DNA of 64,000 nt from RGIG4034 sp045628945 (GCA_045628945.1 JAZQQG010000039.1:1-64000); one strand, 5' to 3'. Positions 25,274 through 34,133 are shown, numbered from the stretch's first letter. The notes: generated from the sequence alone by a model not told the origin. Numbers and translations are program-made.

Positions 25274-25309
25274 TGGTGCGAATTTCACCAAAATGCTTGA
25301 TTCGCACCA
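25274..25309. repeat. TGGTGCGAA/TTCGCACCA hairpin in front of repeat copy A
   Basis: A perfect 9-bp stem (25274-25282 with 25301-25309) and an 18-base loop. The arms are the same sequence that bounds the hairpins inside the adjacent 192-bp repeat, so it may be a partial extra unit. Confidence 0.7.
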
Positions 25310-25315
25310 CTCATA

Positions 25316-25507
25316 GAAGCTTTTCTTGCGACTTTCGGAAACTTTTGGTGCGAAAAATCGGAAAAGATCAAAGTCGCACCATGAAAACACTAATTCCCTG
25401 GTGCGATTTGGCAAGAAATCTGCCATTCCCACCAAAAGTTGGCGAAATCGACAACCGAGAAGTGTAATAATGGTGCGACTTCACAAATAATCGCGGATTC
25501 GCACCAT
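25316..25507. repeat. Structured ~192-bp repeat, copy A
   Basis: Starts GAAGCTTTTC and ends TTCGCACCAT. It matches copy B (26235-26427) over its whole length in the same orientation, with a 32-base identical core (25425-25456 equals 26344-26375). Inside are hairpins bounded by TGGTGCGA and TCGCACCA: 25346-25353/25374-25381 and 25470-25478/25499-25507, and a central one TGGTG...TTGGCA/TGCC...CACCA. It sits directly upstream of the YgjV/GNAT gene, about 85 bases before its start. Confidence 0.85.
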
Positions 25508-25594
25508 TTGTTGTAAATTTGTTTGTTGTATTTTTCTTACAATTGTTGATCGTAAGGGAGATTCGATTAGAGAGTTTTAATCAGGAGGAGTATT

Positions 25595-26233
25595 ATGACG
25601 AGAGAAATGATTATTGAAGGAATTGGCTATTTCGGTTCGGCACTGGTAGTAGTCTCCATGCTTATGACCAGTGTAAAGTGGCTGCGGATTGTCAACAGCA
25701 TCGGCAGTGCAATTTTTGCCGGCTATGCGATTATGATTCATTCCTATCCTACGGCCATTATGAACATCGTGCTGCTTGTCATTAACATCTATAATCTTGT
25801 GAAGCTTCACAAGGAATCGAAGAACTACAATGTGATTGAGTGCATGAAGTCGGAATCTATTGTGCAGTTGTACTTAAAGAGCAATCTGGAGGATATCCGG
25901 AAGTTCTTCCCGGGATATGATGTGGATACATGTGAGGCTTCTTCTGCGGATTCATATGAAAAGACTATCCGCGGCTATCTCGTATGTGCAGGTTCTATGC
26001 CTGTTGGTATCATGACCGGAATTCGGGAAAATGAGACAACTTTCGCAATTGAGCTGGACTACTCCATCCCCTCCTATCGTGACTGTTCGGTTGGTACCTA
26101 CCTTCTTGGATATCTGAAGGCTCAGCAAGGCATTTGTGAAGTCGTTTTCCGGAATCCTTCCGAAGGACATGTGGGATACCTTGACCGCGTGGGCTATGTA
26201 AAGAGTGAGGACGGATATCGAAAGACGTTGTAG
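25595..26233 (+). CDS. YgjV-like membrane domain fused to a GNAT-like domain
   Basis: A 212-residue protein. Residues 1-70 hold two or three hydrophobic helices resembling the YgjV inner-membrane family (IGYFGSALVVVSMLMTSVKW, LRIVNSIGSAIFAGYAI). Residues 85-212 look like a degenerate acetyltransferase fold: IVQLYLKSNLEDIRKFFP, LVCAGSMPVGIMTG, YRDCSVGTYLLGYL and the closing VGYLDRVGYVKSEDGY. The acetyl-CoA loop (CSVGTYL) is imperfect. Function unknown. CAGGAGGAG precedes the ATG, and both sides of the gene carry the structured repeat. Confidence 0.75.
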   Translation: MTREMIIEGIGYFGSALVVVSMLMTSVKWLRIVNSIGSAIFAGYAIMIHSYPTAIMNIVLLVINIYNLVKLHKESKNYNVIECMKSESIVQLYLKSNLEDIRKFFPGYDVDTCEASSADSYEKTIRGYLVCAGSMPVGIMTGIRENETTFAIELDYSIPSYRDCSVGTYLLGYLKAQQGICEVVFRNPSEGHVGYLDRVGYVKSEDGYRKTL

Positions 26234-26234
26234 A

Positions 26235-26427
26235 GAAGCTTCTCCTGTGAGTTTCGGAAGCTTTTGGTGCGAAAAAATAGAAAATTTTGTGGTCACACCA
26301 TAGAAAAGCTAATTTGATGGTGTGAATTAGCAAGAAATCCGCTATTCCCACCAAAAGTTGGCGAAATCGACAACCAAGAAGCGTGATAGTGGTGCGACTC
26401 TGTCAAAAAATGAGAATCCGCACCAAT
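26235..26427. repeat. Structured ~192-bp repeat, copy B
   Basis: Begins at the stop of the YgjV/GNAT gene (GAAGCTTCTC) and ends GCACCAA. The central hairpin differs from copy A by paired changes: TTGGC/GCC in A is TTAGC/GCT in B, keeping the pairing. The outer arms TGGTG/CACCA are kept. The first hairpin is weakened (TGGTGCGA faces TCACACCA). Confidence 0.85.
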
Positions 26428-26440
26428 TATGGAAGCGACC

Positions 26441-26480
26441 AGCAACCGGGGCCAGAAGTAACCGGGGCCAGGAGCAACCG
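26441..26480. repeat. 16-bp tandem repeat, 2.5 units
   Basis: AGCAACCGGGGCCAGA, AGTAACCGGGGCCAGG and a half unit AGCAACCG lie directly after copy B. This parallels the 40-bp tandem repeat beside copy A. Confidence 0.75.
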
Positions 26481-26534
26481 ACATACACGAACACTATTAC
26501 TTACAAAAGAGATTTTATGAATCTGGCACATAAG

Positions 26535-26568
26535 AACCCCCCGATTCCATTTGGAACCGGGGGGTTTT
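26535..26568. terminator. Rho-independent terminator after pfp (possibly bidirectional)
   Basis: AACCCCCCGATTCC-ATTT-GGAACCGGGGGGTT gives a very stable GC-rich stem. TTTTAA follows on the plus strand and TTCTTAT on the minus. It lies about 70 bases past the stop of pfp on the minus strand. Confidence 0.85.
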
Positions 26569-26636
26569 AAGTTCTGTAGATTCTAATTAAAACTCAAGTC
26601 TCACAGATTAATGCTTTGAATCGGCACTGTTTAAAA

Positions 26637-28295
26637 TCAACCCTTCTCAAGAGCAAGCGTTCTGGTGGTCAGATCGCATACCTCAACAGGTCCGTAGTAC
26701 TGGATAGCACCGGGATAGAGGAAGCAGGTCTCAACAGCCCACTGATCTCTGTGTGCTTCGAAGAACTTGAAGGGCTTGCCATCGAGCTCTACGAGAGCCT
26801 TCTTGATAACAGGCTTATCAGCACCGTTACGTCTCTCGATGTTCATCATCTTGGTGATAGGCATACCACCTGCAACCCACTCATCAGCAGGCTTGGAGAT
26901 GTTGGACACCTTGGAGAGATATCCGGTGTAACCATACTGAATCAGCATGAATGCATTGTATCCAAGGGAGTAGCAGTAGTCTGCATCGAAGTTGGAAGGG
27001 AATGCACATCTTCCTTCGTAACCGAAGAAGTGATGCTGAGCGGAGAACTTACCCTTGTAGGTTCCTGCTGCCTTTCTCTTAGCGAGCTCGTTCTTAACCA
27101 TCTCGGAGAATAACTTCTCGGACTCGATTAAGGATACCTGTACGTTACCGTGAGGATCTCTCTCTAAGAATAACTGCTGCTGGATACCCTGAGGAAGAAC
27201 ATCAAATACAGCCATAGCGCTGGGAGTAAGTCCCTTCTTAATGAAGTCATACTTCGCTGCCCAATCAGGAAGTGCGTTGAATTCCTCGGTCTTGCTACCT
27301 GCAAGAAGCTCATTGATCTCAGCGATCAGAGCGGAGAACTCGGGAACGAACTCAACAATACCCTCGGGAATGATAGCAACACCGAAGTTGTCGCCGTTAG
27401 CTGCTCTCTTAGCTACGGAGTCTGCGATGTAGTTGGTAATCTGTGCAAGGGACATCTTCTTAGCGGCAACTTCCTCACCGATTAAGCAGATGTTGGGCTG
27501 GGTCTCAAGAGCACACTCAAGAGCTACGTGAGAAGCGGAACGGCCCATAACCTTAACGAAATGCCAGTACTTCTTAGCGGAGTTTGCATCTCTTTCAATG
27601 TTACCGATTAACTCGGAATAGGTCTTGGTAGCGGTATCGAAACCAAAGGAAGCCTCGATATCCTCGTTCTTTAAGTCACCGTCGATGGTCTTAGGACATC
27701 CGATAACCTGAACGCCGGTCTTGTTAGCTGCCATGTACTCAGCAAGAACAGCTGCGTTGGTATTGGAATCATCACCACCGATGATAACGATAGCGGTAAG
27801 GCCATGCTTCTTAGCTACTTCGGTAACAATCTTGAACTGCTCTTCGGTCTCAAGCTTGGTTCTACCGGAACCGATGATATCGAAACCACCGGTATTTCTG
27901 TATGCGTTGATGAATTCATCAGTGAATTCAACGTAGTCATCTTCAATCAGACCGCTGGGGCCGCCCTTGGAACCAAGAAGAACGTTGTTCTTATCGGTAG
28001 CCTTAAGAGCGTCGTACAGACCGGAGATAACGTTGTGTCCTCCGGGAGCCTGACCACCGGAAAGGATAACACCGACAACCTGCTTCTTAGCAGCGGAGGT
28101 GTTAGCACCCTTCTGGAAAGTAATCTCTGCCTTACCGTAGGTGTTGGGGAACAGAGCCTGAATCTTGTCCTGATCGGCAACACTGCTGGTAGCAGCACCC
28201 TCAGCTACACAGATCTCAGAAATACCGTTTCTGAGCATTCCGGGAAGCTTGGGATTGTACTCGTATCTTGCTTTTTGAAGTGCGGAAAGTGCCAT
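26637..28295 (-). CDS. pfp: PPi-dependent 6-phosphofructokinase (long clade)
   Basis: A 552-residue glycolytic enzyme that phosphorylates fructose 6-phosphate with pyrophosphate, reversibly. ILSGGQAPGGHN (78-89), GGDDSN (173-178) and PKTIDGDL (201-208) are visible; the second Asp of GGDD marks PPi rather than ATP use. Length and sequence fit the clostridial/plant-like long form. Codon choice is highly restricted (AAC, GAG, TCT, GTT), as in very abundant proteins. AAAGGAG precedes the ATG and a strong terminator follows. Confidence 0.96.
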   Translation of the reverse strand: MALSALQKARYEYNPKLPGMLRNGISEICVAEGAATSSVADQDKIQALFPNTYGKAEITFQKGANTSAAKKQVVGVILSGGQAPGGHNVISGLYDALKATDKNNVLLGSKGGPSGLIEDDYVEFTDEFINAYRNTGGFDIIGSGRTKLETEEQFKIVTEVAKKHGLTAIVIIGGDDSNTNAAVLAEYMAANKTGVQVIGCPKTIDGDLKNEDIEASFGFDTATKTYSELIGNIERDANSAKKYWHFVKVMGRSASHVALECALETQPNICLIGEEVAAKKMSLAQITNYIADSVAKRAANGDNFGVAIIPEGIVEFVPEFSALIAEINELLAGSKTEEFNALPDWAAKYDFIKKGLTPSAMAVFDVLPQGIQQQLFLERDPHGNVQVSLIESEKLFSEMVKNELAKRKAAGTYKGKFSAQHHFFGYEGRCAFPSNFDADYCYSLGYNAFMLIQYGYTGYLSKVSNISKPADEWVAGGMPITKMMNIERRNGADKPVIKKALVELDGKPFKFFEAHRDQWAVETCFLYPGAIQYYGPVEVCDLTTRTLALEKG

Positions 28296-28368
28296 AGTAA
28301 TACTCCTTTATCATAATTTTTTGCAAAAAAATAACTTCTCAATATGCGAAAATATTCTACCAAATATA

Positions 28369-29529
28369 TTACATTTGCGCAAGAATATATTCGATTACGT
28401 CGGTAAGAGTGCTCTGCTGCCAGGCATTCTTCTCTGCCTCCCCTGCGAGGGGAAGAATCTCGAAGAAATCCAATGCTTCGCCGGGAACACGTCCGCTTCG
28501 CTTGGGATTGGCGAAATGCTCGGCCCATTTGGCCTCGTCGGCTTCCTTGAATTCGGTCGGATTCATGTAGATTTGCTGGCGTTTGGTGGCGGCGACGAAC
28601 ATCTTGGCCGCAAGAGGAACCAAAAGTTCATATTCCGAGGCCGGAACGTCGGTGAAAATCTTCGGCAATTCGTGGGCCTCGATATGCTCGTTTTCGCGAT
28701 TGATTCGTAATCCGAAGGGGGTAAAAGAGTACGCCTCCTCGGTGAAATCCAGTCGTACGAGCAGACCGAACTCGGTATTGTACTGCGAACGCTGATAAGG
28801 CGTGTCGAAGATGAAATTGCCGAGGGAATAGAAGATGGTCTTATCGCCGATGGTTTCGTAGTTCATCGGTACATGGGGATGGTGAGCAACGATGATGTCA
28901 GCTCCCATTTCCAAGTACTGCAGGTAACGGTTTCGGGTATAGGGATTTGGAAGAGAGGTAAATTCCTCTCCCGCGTGTGCCACAATGACACACCACCGAC
29001 AGGTTTTTTTGATCTCAGCGATGGTCTGTCGGATGAGCTCTAAGTCACTCCAGTTTAAGCACCCGGCTTTCTCGGGACCGGCGGGTTTGCAACCGCGCTG
29101 ATAGCCGACGCTGAATATTCCAATGCCCCCTGCTTCGGCAAGAAAAAGAGGAGTTGCAGCTTCCTTGATATTACGGCCTGCACCGATGGTACGTACGCCA
29201 TGATTACGGGCTTCCTGCAGCGTTGCTTCGATTCCTGCCTCCCCTGCATCCATAATATGATTGTTGCAGAGGTTCCAGATGTCGGCGTGCATTAACTTCA
29301 GAGTCTGAATCGCATCCGGATCCATGGTGTGAAGGAGCTGTGCGACGCCGGTCGTGATGTCTTCCTTGTTCTGACGAACGAGGGGACCTTCGACATTGGC
29401 GATGACATGATCTCCGCTATGTAAGAAGGCAAGTACTTCCGGAGCGATGAGATTCTCGTCCGCCCATTTGCCATCCATGTATTTGTCAAATCCGATATCT
29501 CCGGTAAAAACCAGTGAAGTTTTGCTCAT
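28369..29529 (-). CDS. CapA-family (PGA_cap) metallophosphoesterase-like protein
   Basis: A 386-residue CapA-type protein. Signature parts are FTGDIGFDKY, ANVEGPL, LCNNHIMDAGEAG, VVAHAGEEF, IIVAHHPHVPMNYE and FYSLGNFIFD. Relatives take part in poly-gamma-glutamate or capsule formation, but many cytoplasmic members like this one, with no signal peptide, have unknown roles. It is the last gene of a minus-strand run starting at the hybrid kinase. A second CapA gene runs off the right edge of the window. Confidence 0.9.
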   Translation of the reverse strand: MSKTSLVFTGDIGFDKYMDGKWADENLIAPEVLAFLHSGDHVIANVEGPLVRQNKEDITTGVAQLLHTMDPDAIQTLKLMHADIWNLCNNHIMDAGEAGIEATLQEARNHGVRTIGAGRNIKEAATPLFLAEAGGIGIFSVGYQRGCKPAGPEKAGCLNWSDLELIRQTIAEIKKTCRWCVIVAHAGEEFTSLPNPYTRNRYLQYLEMGADIIVAHHPHVPMNYETIGDKTIFYSLGNFIFDTPYQRSQYNTEFGLLVRLDFTEEAYSFTPFGLRINRENEHIEAHELPKIFTDVPASEYELLVPLAAKMFVAATKRQQIYMNPTEFKEADEAKWAEHFANPKRSGRVPGEALDFFEILPLAGEAEKNAWQQSTLTDVIEYILAQM

Positions 29530-29544
29530 TGATGGGGTTCTCCG

Positions 29545-30420
29545 TTATATAGGCCAGAATCTGTGCAGAGCCGACTGCCAATCCTCTTCGGGAATGTCGG
29601 GCCAAATACAGTCTCCGGTGCGTTCGCGACATTGTCGCATCGCTTCCTGCAGGACGGTTGCATGCATATGCTGTCCCTCGTAGATCAGATGCTTCGTAAT
29701 CGCGCACCAGGCAGGAGCATGTTGATCCAATTGCTCTTTTTCCAGATCACGAACCGTTGCTTCACGGTCGTAGGGTAAGTCGATGGGCGAAACCCTCCAA
29801 CCTCCTTCGTAGGTGAGAACCGCATATTGTGTGCGTCCGTCACTTCCGACCGGAACCCCGACGGCACCGATATCGTATACGGTGATGCCGGCATGAGAAA
29901 AGGTCTTACGCTCATGACTGTGCCCGCAGAGAAGAAGCTTCGTCGGGCATTGCTCGATGGCCTGCTCGCTCTCGGGGTCTTTCGGCAGGAGCTTACGATT
30001 GTTGCATACCGTTGATGCATGACACAGAGTAATCGGTTCACATCCGACCCGTTCGATGACGCGATAGATCGGCAGAGCTTCGAAAAAATCCATGTCCCGA
30101 TCCGTGAGCCGTGCGTAGGTGTAACACAAGGAGCCGGTAGTGGAATCATAGTCCTTCCAGGGCGCCGGATTCTTCTTTTGACGGATCCAGTAATCCTCTT
30201 TGTTGCCGCGGATAAAGGTACAGGGATACTCCTCCTTTAACCGGTACAGAAGCTCCATGGTTTTCTGCGGATAGGCGAATTCGCCGACATAATCCCCCAG
30301 AAAAAAGAATTCCGTACAGCCTCGCGCCTTTGCATCCTGCAGACAGGCACAAAGAGCATGGTAATTTCCGTGGATATCCGTCAGTACCGCAATCTTAGGG
30401 CTTTCCTTCGGATTCGGCAT
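29545..30420 (-). CDS. Calcineurin-like metallophosphoesterase
   Basis: A 291-residue cytoplasmic phosphoesterase with the metal-site motifs VLTDIHGNYHAL, FLGDYVGEF, RGNKEDYW and LLCGHSHERK. The YfcE/ApaH-like domain covers residues 1-215; the remainder is helical and unassigned. Substrate unknown. The ATG is one base from the stop of the small chemoreceptor-like gene, implying translational coupling. Confidence 0.9.
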   Translation of the reverse strand: MPNPKESPKIAVLTDIHGNYHALCACLQDAKARGCTEFFFLGDYVGEFAYPQKTMELLYRLKEEYPCTFIRGNKEDYWIRQKKNPAPWKDYDSTTGSLCYTYARLTDRDMDFFEALPIYRVIERVGCEPITLCHASTVCNNRKLLPKDPESEQAIEQCPTKLLLCGHSHERKTFSHAGITVYDIGAVGVPVGSDGRTQYAVLTYEGGWRVSPIDLPYDREATVRDLEKEQLDQHAPAWCAITKHLIYEGQHMHATVLQEAMRQCRERTGDCIWPDIPEEDWQSALHRFWPI

Positions 30421-30421
30421 C

Positions 30422-30721
30422 TTAGATGTTCATTTCCTTCTTTAATACATCGACATCGGAGGTTAACTGCTTCAGTAACTCAAGAATCTTAGCGGAAGCG
30501 GTCTTGGTATCGCCTGCAAGCTTGCTCATCTGATTGGCAACAACTGCGAAACCACGTCCTGCCTCACCGGATCTTGCAGCCTCGATGGATGCGTTTAAGG
30601 ATAACATATTGGTCTTGCTGGAGATGCTCTGAATGCTGATTGCAAACTCCTGAATCTGGGAAACACTCTCCATAATGTCCTTGGTGACGTCATTTAATGC
30701 GTCTAAATTCTTCTCTTCCAT
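30422..30721 (-). CDS. Solo chemoreceptor signalling-tip protein (99 residues)
   Basis: Only the hairpin tip of a methyl-accepting chemotaxis protein is present: ISSKTNMLSLNASIEAARS followed by GEAGRGFAVVANQMSKLA, with about 35 residues of coiled coil on either side. There is no membrane segment, HAMP or ligand domain. AAAAAGGAGA precedes the ATG and the frame is clean, so it looks like a real small gene, not a remnant. The tip is what contacts CheA and CheW, so it might compete with or seed receptor arrays. Neighbours are a phosphoesterase and a radical SAM gene. Confidence 0.85.
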   Translation of the reverse strand: MEEKNLDALNDVTKDIMESVSQIQEFAISIQSISSKTNMLSLNASIEAARSGEAGRGFAVVANQMSKLAGDTKTASAKILELLKQLTSDVDVLKKEMNI

Positions 30722-30751
30722 ATTGTTTTCTCCTTTTTGAAAATAATAATC

Positions 30752-31372
30752 TTATTCAACCCACTCCCGGATTCGGTAGGTCACGTTAATGTCCTTGCAA
30801 ATCTGGGCACAGCGGGCTTCTTCGTCCTTGGTCAGTGTGGTATCCACAGTGGTAAGCACCACGTTGGGAACATAGTTTTTCACTCTTTTGGCAAAAGATA
30901 ACATCGCGTCAAACGATTGCTCACCGAACTTGCAGCGAACCAGCTCCTGGTAGCGTACCGGATCCGGAGTGTTTAAGCTGATGGAAACCGTGTCAATCAG
31001 TCCCTCCAGATCGGGGGTAGTGTCGCGACCCCAGATGAGGTCGGCCATACCGTTGGTGTTGATACGTACTTTTTTGCCAAAGGTGTCCTTGATGTAGCGA
31101 GCGAGGGGAAGAATGAGATCCAGTCGCTCGGTGGGTTCTCCGTAGCCGCAGAATACGACTTCCTCGAACTCGTCCATATTAAATTTCGCAAATTCCGCTA
31201 CGACCTCGTCGTAAGAGGGCTCATGTTCGAGCCAGAGCGGATCACGGTCAACCTCGGAAACGGTGTCCATATTCTGGCGCATGCAGAAGGTGCAGGCGCA
31301 GGGGCAGCGATTCGTGAGATTCACATAGAGTCCGTGGTGAACACGGTAGAGAATTGTCATTGCTCGATTCAT
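30752..31372 (-). CDS. TatD-associated-type radical SAM protein
   Basis: A 206-residue radical SAM enzyme with the CX3CX2C iron-sulphur motif in NRCPCACTFCMR, CGYGEPTERL, INTNGMADL and SISLNTPD. Length and the LYVNLTNRCP start match the small family often found beside tatD (TIGR04038-like); no tatD is present here. ATG at 31372 is preferred: GGAG lies seven bases upstream, and it starts two bases past the pyridoxamine kinase stop. An earlier in-frame ATG (31384) overlaps the ribosome site. Confidence 0.88.
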   Translation of the reverse strand: MNRAMTILYRVHHGLYVNLTNRCPCACTFCMRQNMDTVSEVDRDPLWLEHEPSYDEVVAEFAKFNMDEFEEVVFCGYGEPTERLDLILPLARYIKDTFGKKVRINTNGMADLIWGRDTTPDLEGLIDTVSISLNTPDPVRYQELVRCKFGEQSFDAMLSFAKRVKNYVPNVVLTTVDTTLTKDEEARCAQICKDINVTYRIREWVE

Positions 31373-31374
31373 TG

Positions 31375-32220
31375 TTATCTCCATTTCAATTGGCCTAAGA
31401 GTTCCTCAAAGGGAACGCCGTCCGTGAGAGGAATGTCCATCTCGATGGCCTTGAGAATACATTTTTTAATAAAATTTGATGCCTTGCGAACGGATGCATC
31501 GAAGGCAACGCCGTTTACCGCATCGGCAAGCACGATGGCGGAGAACACATCGCCGGTGCCGGATCGGGAAGTGCCGATCTTGTGGGTGCGAAGCATGCGG
31601 AACTTCGGTTCGGCTTCCGTAGTGTCATAGCAGAGGTTGCCGAGGAAGGTTTTGATCGGGATGCCCGTTATAACAACCTTTTTCACTCCGAGAGAAGCCA
31701 AGTCTTCGGCAAGCTTCTTCAGCTCGTGAAGCTTCCAATGCTCCTTGTAAGGAGTGCCGGTTAGAATGCAGGCTTCCGTTAAGTTCGGGGTGATGATATC
31801 GGCCAAAGCTACAAGCTTGCGCATTTTGCTGCACATTTCCTCAGTGTAGGTCGGATAGGTTTTGCCGTAATCTCCCATAACCGGATCGACTAAGACAATG
31901 GTCTCCTCCGTTTTGAAGGAATGAATGAAGTCTTCGACAATCTTAATCTGCTCCGAGGAGCCTAAGAATCCGGAGCAGATGCCGTTAAAATGGAGATCCA
32001 GCTTCTTCCACATCTCCATATAGCCGCGCATATGCTCGGTATAATCCTGATAATAAAAGTCCGGGTATCCGGTGTGGTTACTAAAGATCGAGGTCGGCAA
32101 CGGACAGCATTGTATGTGCATCATAGAGATGACCGGAAGCTGAACGGTAACCGAGCAGCGGCCGAAACCGGAGTAATCGTTGATTAATGCGATTTTCTTC
32201 TGATGATTGTGATCTGTCAT
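31375..32220 (-). CDS. Pyridoxamine/pyridoxal kinase
   Basis: A 281-residue ribokinase-fold kinase that phosphorylates pyridoxamine or pyridoxal to make PLP precursors. Seen are INDYSGFGRCSVTVQLPVIS, VLVDPVMGDYGK, ITPNLTEACILTG and the anion-hole/catalytic GTSRSGTGDVFSA. Four bases separate it from the hybrid kinase gene upstream, and the radical SAM gene follows two bases later. Confidence 0.93.
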   Translation of the reverse strand: MTDHNHQKKIALINDYSGFGRCSVTVQLPVISMMHIQCCPLPTSIFSNHTGYPDFYYQDYTEHMRGYMEMWKKLDLHFNGICSGFLGSSEQIKIVEDFIHSFKTEETIVLVDPVMGDYGKTYPTYTEEMCSKMRKLVALADIITPNLTEACILTGTPYKEHWKLHELKKLAEDLASLGVKKVVITGIPIKTFLGNLCYDTTEAEPKFRMLRTHKIGTSRSGTGDVFSAIVLADAVNGVAFDASVRKASNFIKKCILKAIEMDIPLTDGVPFEELLGQLKWR

Positions 32221-32224
32221 GTCC

Positions 32225-34060
32225 TTAAGCTCTGTTCCGTAATACTGCTACCAGGTTTTCTAATAGGATGGGCTTGCTCAGATAAGAGGAGAAGCCTTCC
32301 TTCTGATACATCTCTGCAGCGCCGGTCTGGGCATTTCCGGTAAAGGCAACCGCAGGTGTTGCCTGATTCGGTCCTTCCTCCTCACGGATGTGATGAAGAA
32401 GTTCGATACCGTCCATTCCGGGCATCTGATGATCCAGGAAAAGATAATCGTATTCTTTTGCCTTGGCCATCTTAAGTCCCTCAAAGGGATTGGCATTCGT
32501 GTCTATCGTTGCGCCCAGGCGCTCTAACATTTTACGGATAACCTTCAGGTTCAGTTCGGTATCGTCAATGTACAGAATGTGGATTCCGACAAGATCCAGT
32601 TCCGAAGGTCTGGGATTGGACGAATTCGTCTTTTCCAGGGGAGTGGACCAGGTAACGGAAGAATCGCGAACCTCCGTGGGGATGCGAACCGTGAAGGTGC
32701 TGCCTTTGCCGAATTCGCTGACAACAGAGGTCTCTCCCTTCATCTGATGTACGATTTTATCTACGATGTAGAGACCGAGACCGGTTCCCTGAATCTTCTT
32801 GTTTTCTGCTTCATTCAGACGCTTGAAGGGCGTGAAAAGGAAAGGCAGGGATTCTTTGGCGATGCCCTGGCCGGTATCCGATACGCGAATTACCAGGTCG
32901 GAATCAAGGAGTTCGACCATGAGAGTGACGGAACCTTCTTTGGTATATTTGATGGCATTACTTAAGAGGTTCGTGATGATCTGGCGGATACGCACGTCAT
33001 CTCCAAAGAGAATACAGGGGGTGTCCTCCGGAATCCGGACATTCAGTTCCAGGCCCTTTTCTCGGGCACTATTGCCAAAGAGAGTAACCAGGTGGTGAAT
33101 AATTTCCCGCAGATCAAAGGTATTGTCGATGATAACGAACTCGCCGGCATCCAGCTTGGCGAAATCCAACAGGTCATTTACGATACCGTTCATTGCACGG
33201 CCCGAGGCCATACACTGCGCTAGCAGATCCTGGTCTTCTGTGGAGCGGTTGGTATCCATAAGCAAGGTCTGTAAGGATCCCATAATACCGTTCAAAGGAG
33301 CGCGAAGCTCGTGATTCATCGCCGCGGAGAAGGATTTCTGAATCTTATTGGAACGACGCAGGGCCTGCGTGGTATCCTCAAGCTCTTCGTTCATCGCAAG
33401 CAGCTCCTGATTGTTGGCATTCAGGTCATCAATCAGGGAACGATTCTTCTCGGTAGCCTCGAAGCTGTGAAGAGCGCTTCGGTAACGGGAGATACCAAGG
33501 ATAAACAAGGACGCTGTCAGCACAACACAATGGAAGGAAGTGGTGAAGTCGAACAAATTCATTCCGTTATATCTGTGAGAGGCAATTCCTACAGCAACAT
33601 AGCCGGAAACAACCATAATCAGATATTCCGTAGGTGTATAGTAGAAAAAGGCGGTCAGAATCGCCAGTACGATGAACCAGGGAAGCACGGTAACGGGATG
33701 TTCCTGATAGGCATTCACATCCATGAGATACACGGACCAATGCAGGTAGACAATCCCTAACAGGAGTAAATGGACAGAGGAAACCCTGGCTTTTTTACTG
33801 TCTGAAAGCTTCATATGCAACAGAATCGGGCCCAAAATCAGACCTAAGCCGGACACTGCGGTTAATGCACCATATAAGGCGTAAAAGGAATGCAACCCGG
33901 TTGGCTGTTTCATAATATAGGTTACCAATAATGCCACTGCACCGAGCAGCAGGGTGATTCCGGATGCCAAGACGGATTTCTTTAACTGGCTCTTCCAATA
34001 GGAGTTACGAAAAGCGGAATAGCGCAATTTATTACCGGATAAATGAAATGTTTTTGACAT
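32225..34060 (-). CDS. Hybrid sensor histidine kinase with receiver domain
   Basis: Six hydrophobic helices (about 30-190) form the membrane sensor. A coiled coil leads to HisKA with the phospho-His250 in AAMNHELRAPLNG, then an ATP-binding domain with NAIKY, VSDTGQGI and GTGLGLYI. After a linker (465-490) comes a receiver domain with acidic pair D499/D500 and phospho-Asp543 in YLFLDHQMPGMDG. No separate output regulator is adjacent, so phosphotransfer probably goes to a protein elsewhere. First gene of the minus-strand run ending at capA. Confidence 0.94.
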   Translation of the reverse strand: MSKTFHLSGNKLRYSAFRNSYWKSQLKKSVLASGITLLLGAVALLVTYIMKQPTGLHSFYALYGALTAVSGLGLILGPILLHMKLSDSKKARVSSVHLLLLGIVYLHWSVYLMDVNAYQEHPVTVLPWFIVLAILTAFFYYTPTEYLIMVVSGYVAVGIASHRYNGMNLFDFTTSFHCVVLTASLFILGISRYRSALHSFEATEKNRSLIDDLNANNQELLAMNEELEDTTQALRRSNKIQKSFSAAMNHELRAPLNGIMGSLQTLLMDTNRSTEDQDLLAQCMASGRAMNGIVNDLLDFAKLDAGEFVIIDNTFDLREIIHHLVTLFGNSAREKGLELNVRIPEDTPCILFGDDVRIRQIITNLLSNAIKYTKEGSVTLMVELLDSDLVIRVSDTGQGIAKESLPFLFTPFKRLNEAENKKIQGTGLGLYIVDKIVHQMKGETSVVSEFGKGSTFTVRIPTEVRDSSVTWSTPLEKTNSSNPRPSELDLVGIHILYIDDTELNLKVIRKMLERLGATIDTNANPFEGLKMAKAKEYDYLFLDHQMPGMDGIELLHHIREEEGPNQATPAVAFTGNAQTGAAEMYQKEGFSSYLSKPILLENLVAVLRNRA

Positions 34061-34133
34061 TGCTTTTCTTGCTCCTTTCGGTCAGATTAGGGCACACTAC
34101 GCCCTCATACTAGTATATCACAGAAATTGCAAG

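Noticed and set aside
25154..26354. Minus-strand frames starting at 25435 and 26354 with similar first 40 residues
   Set aside because: The similarity follows from the repeat itself. No ribosome site, different ends, and one overlaps the YgjV/GNAT gene. A coding role is not excluded but structure explains the conservation better.
25185..26480. CRISPR array
   Set aside because: Only two long copies 900 bases apart with a gene between, and no regular spacers.
27804..28316. 170-residue frame opposite pfp
   Set aside because: Antisense shadow caused by the strong codon bias of pfp.
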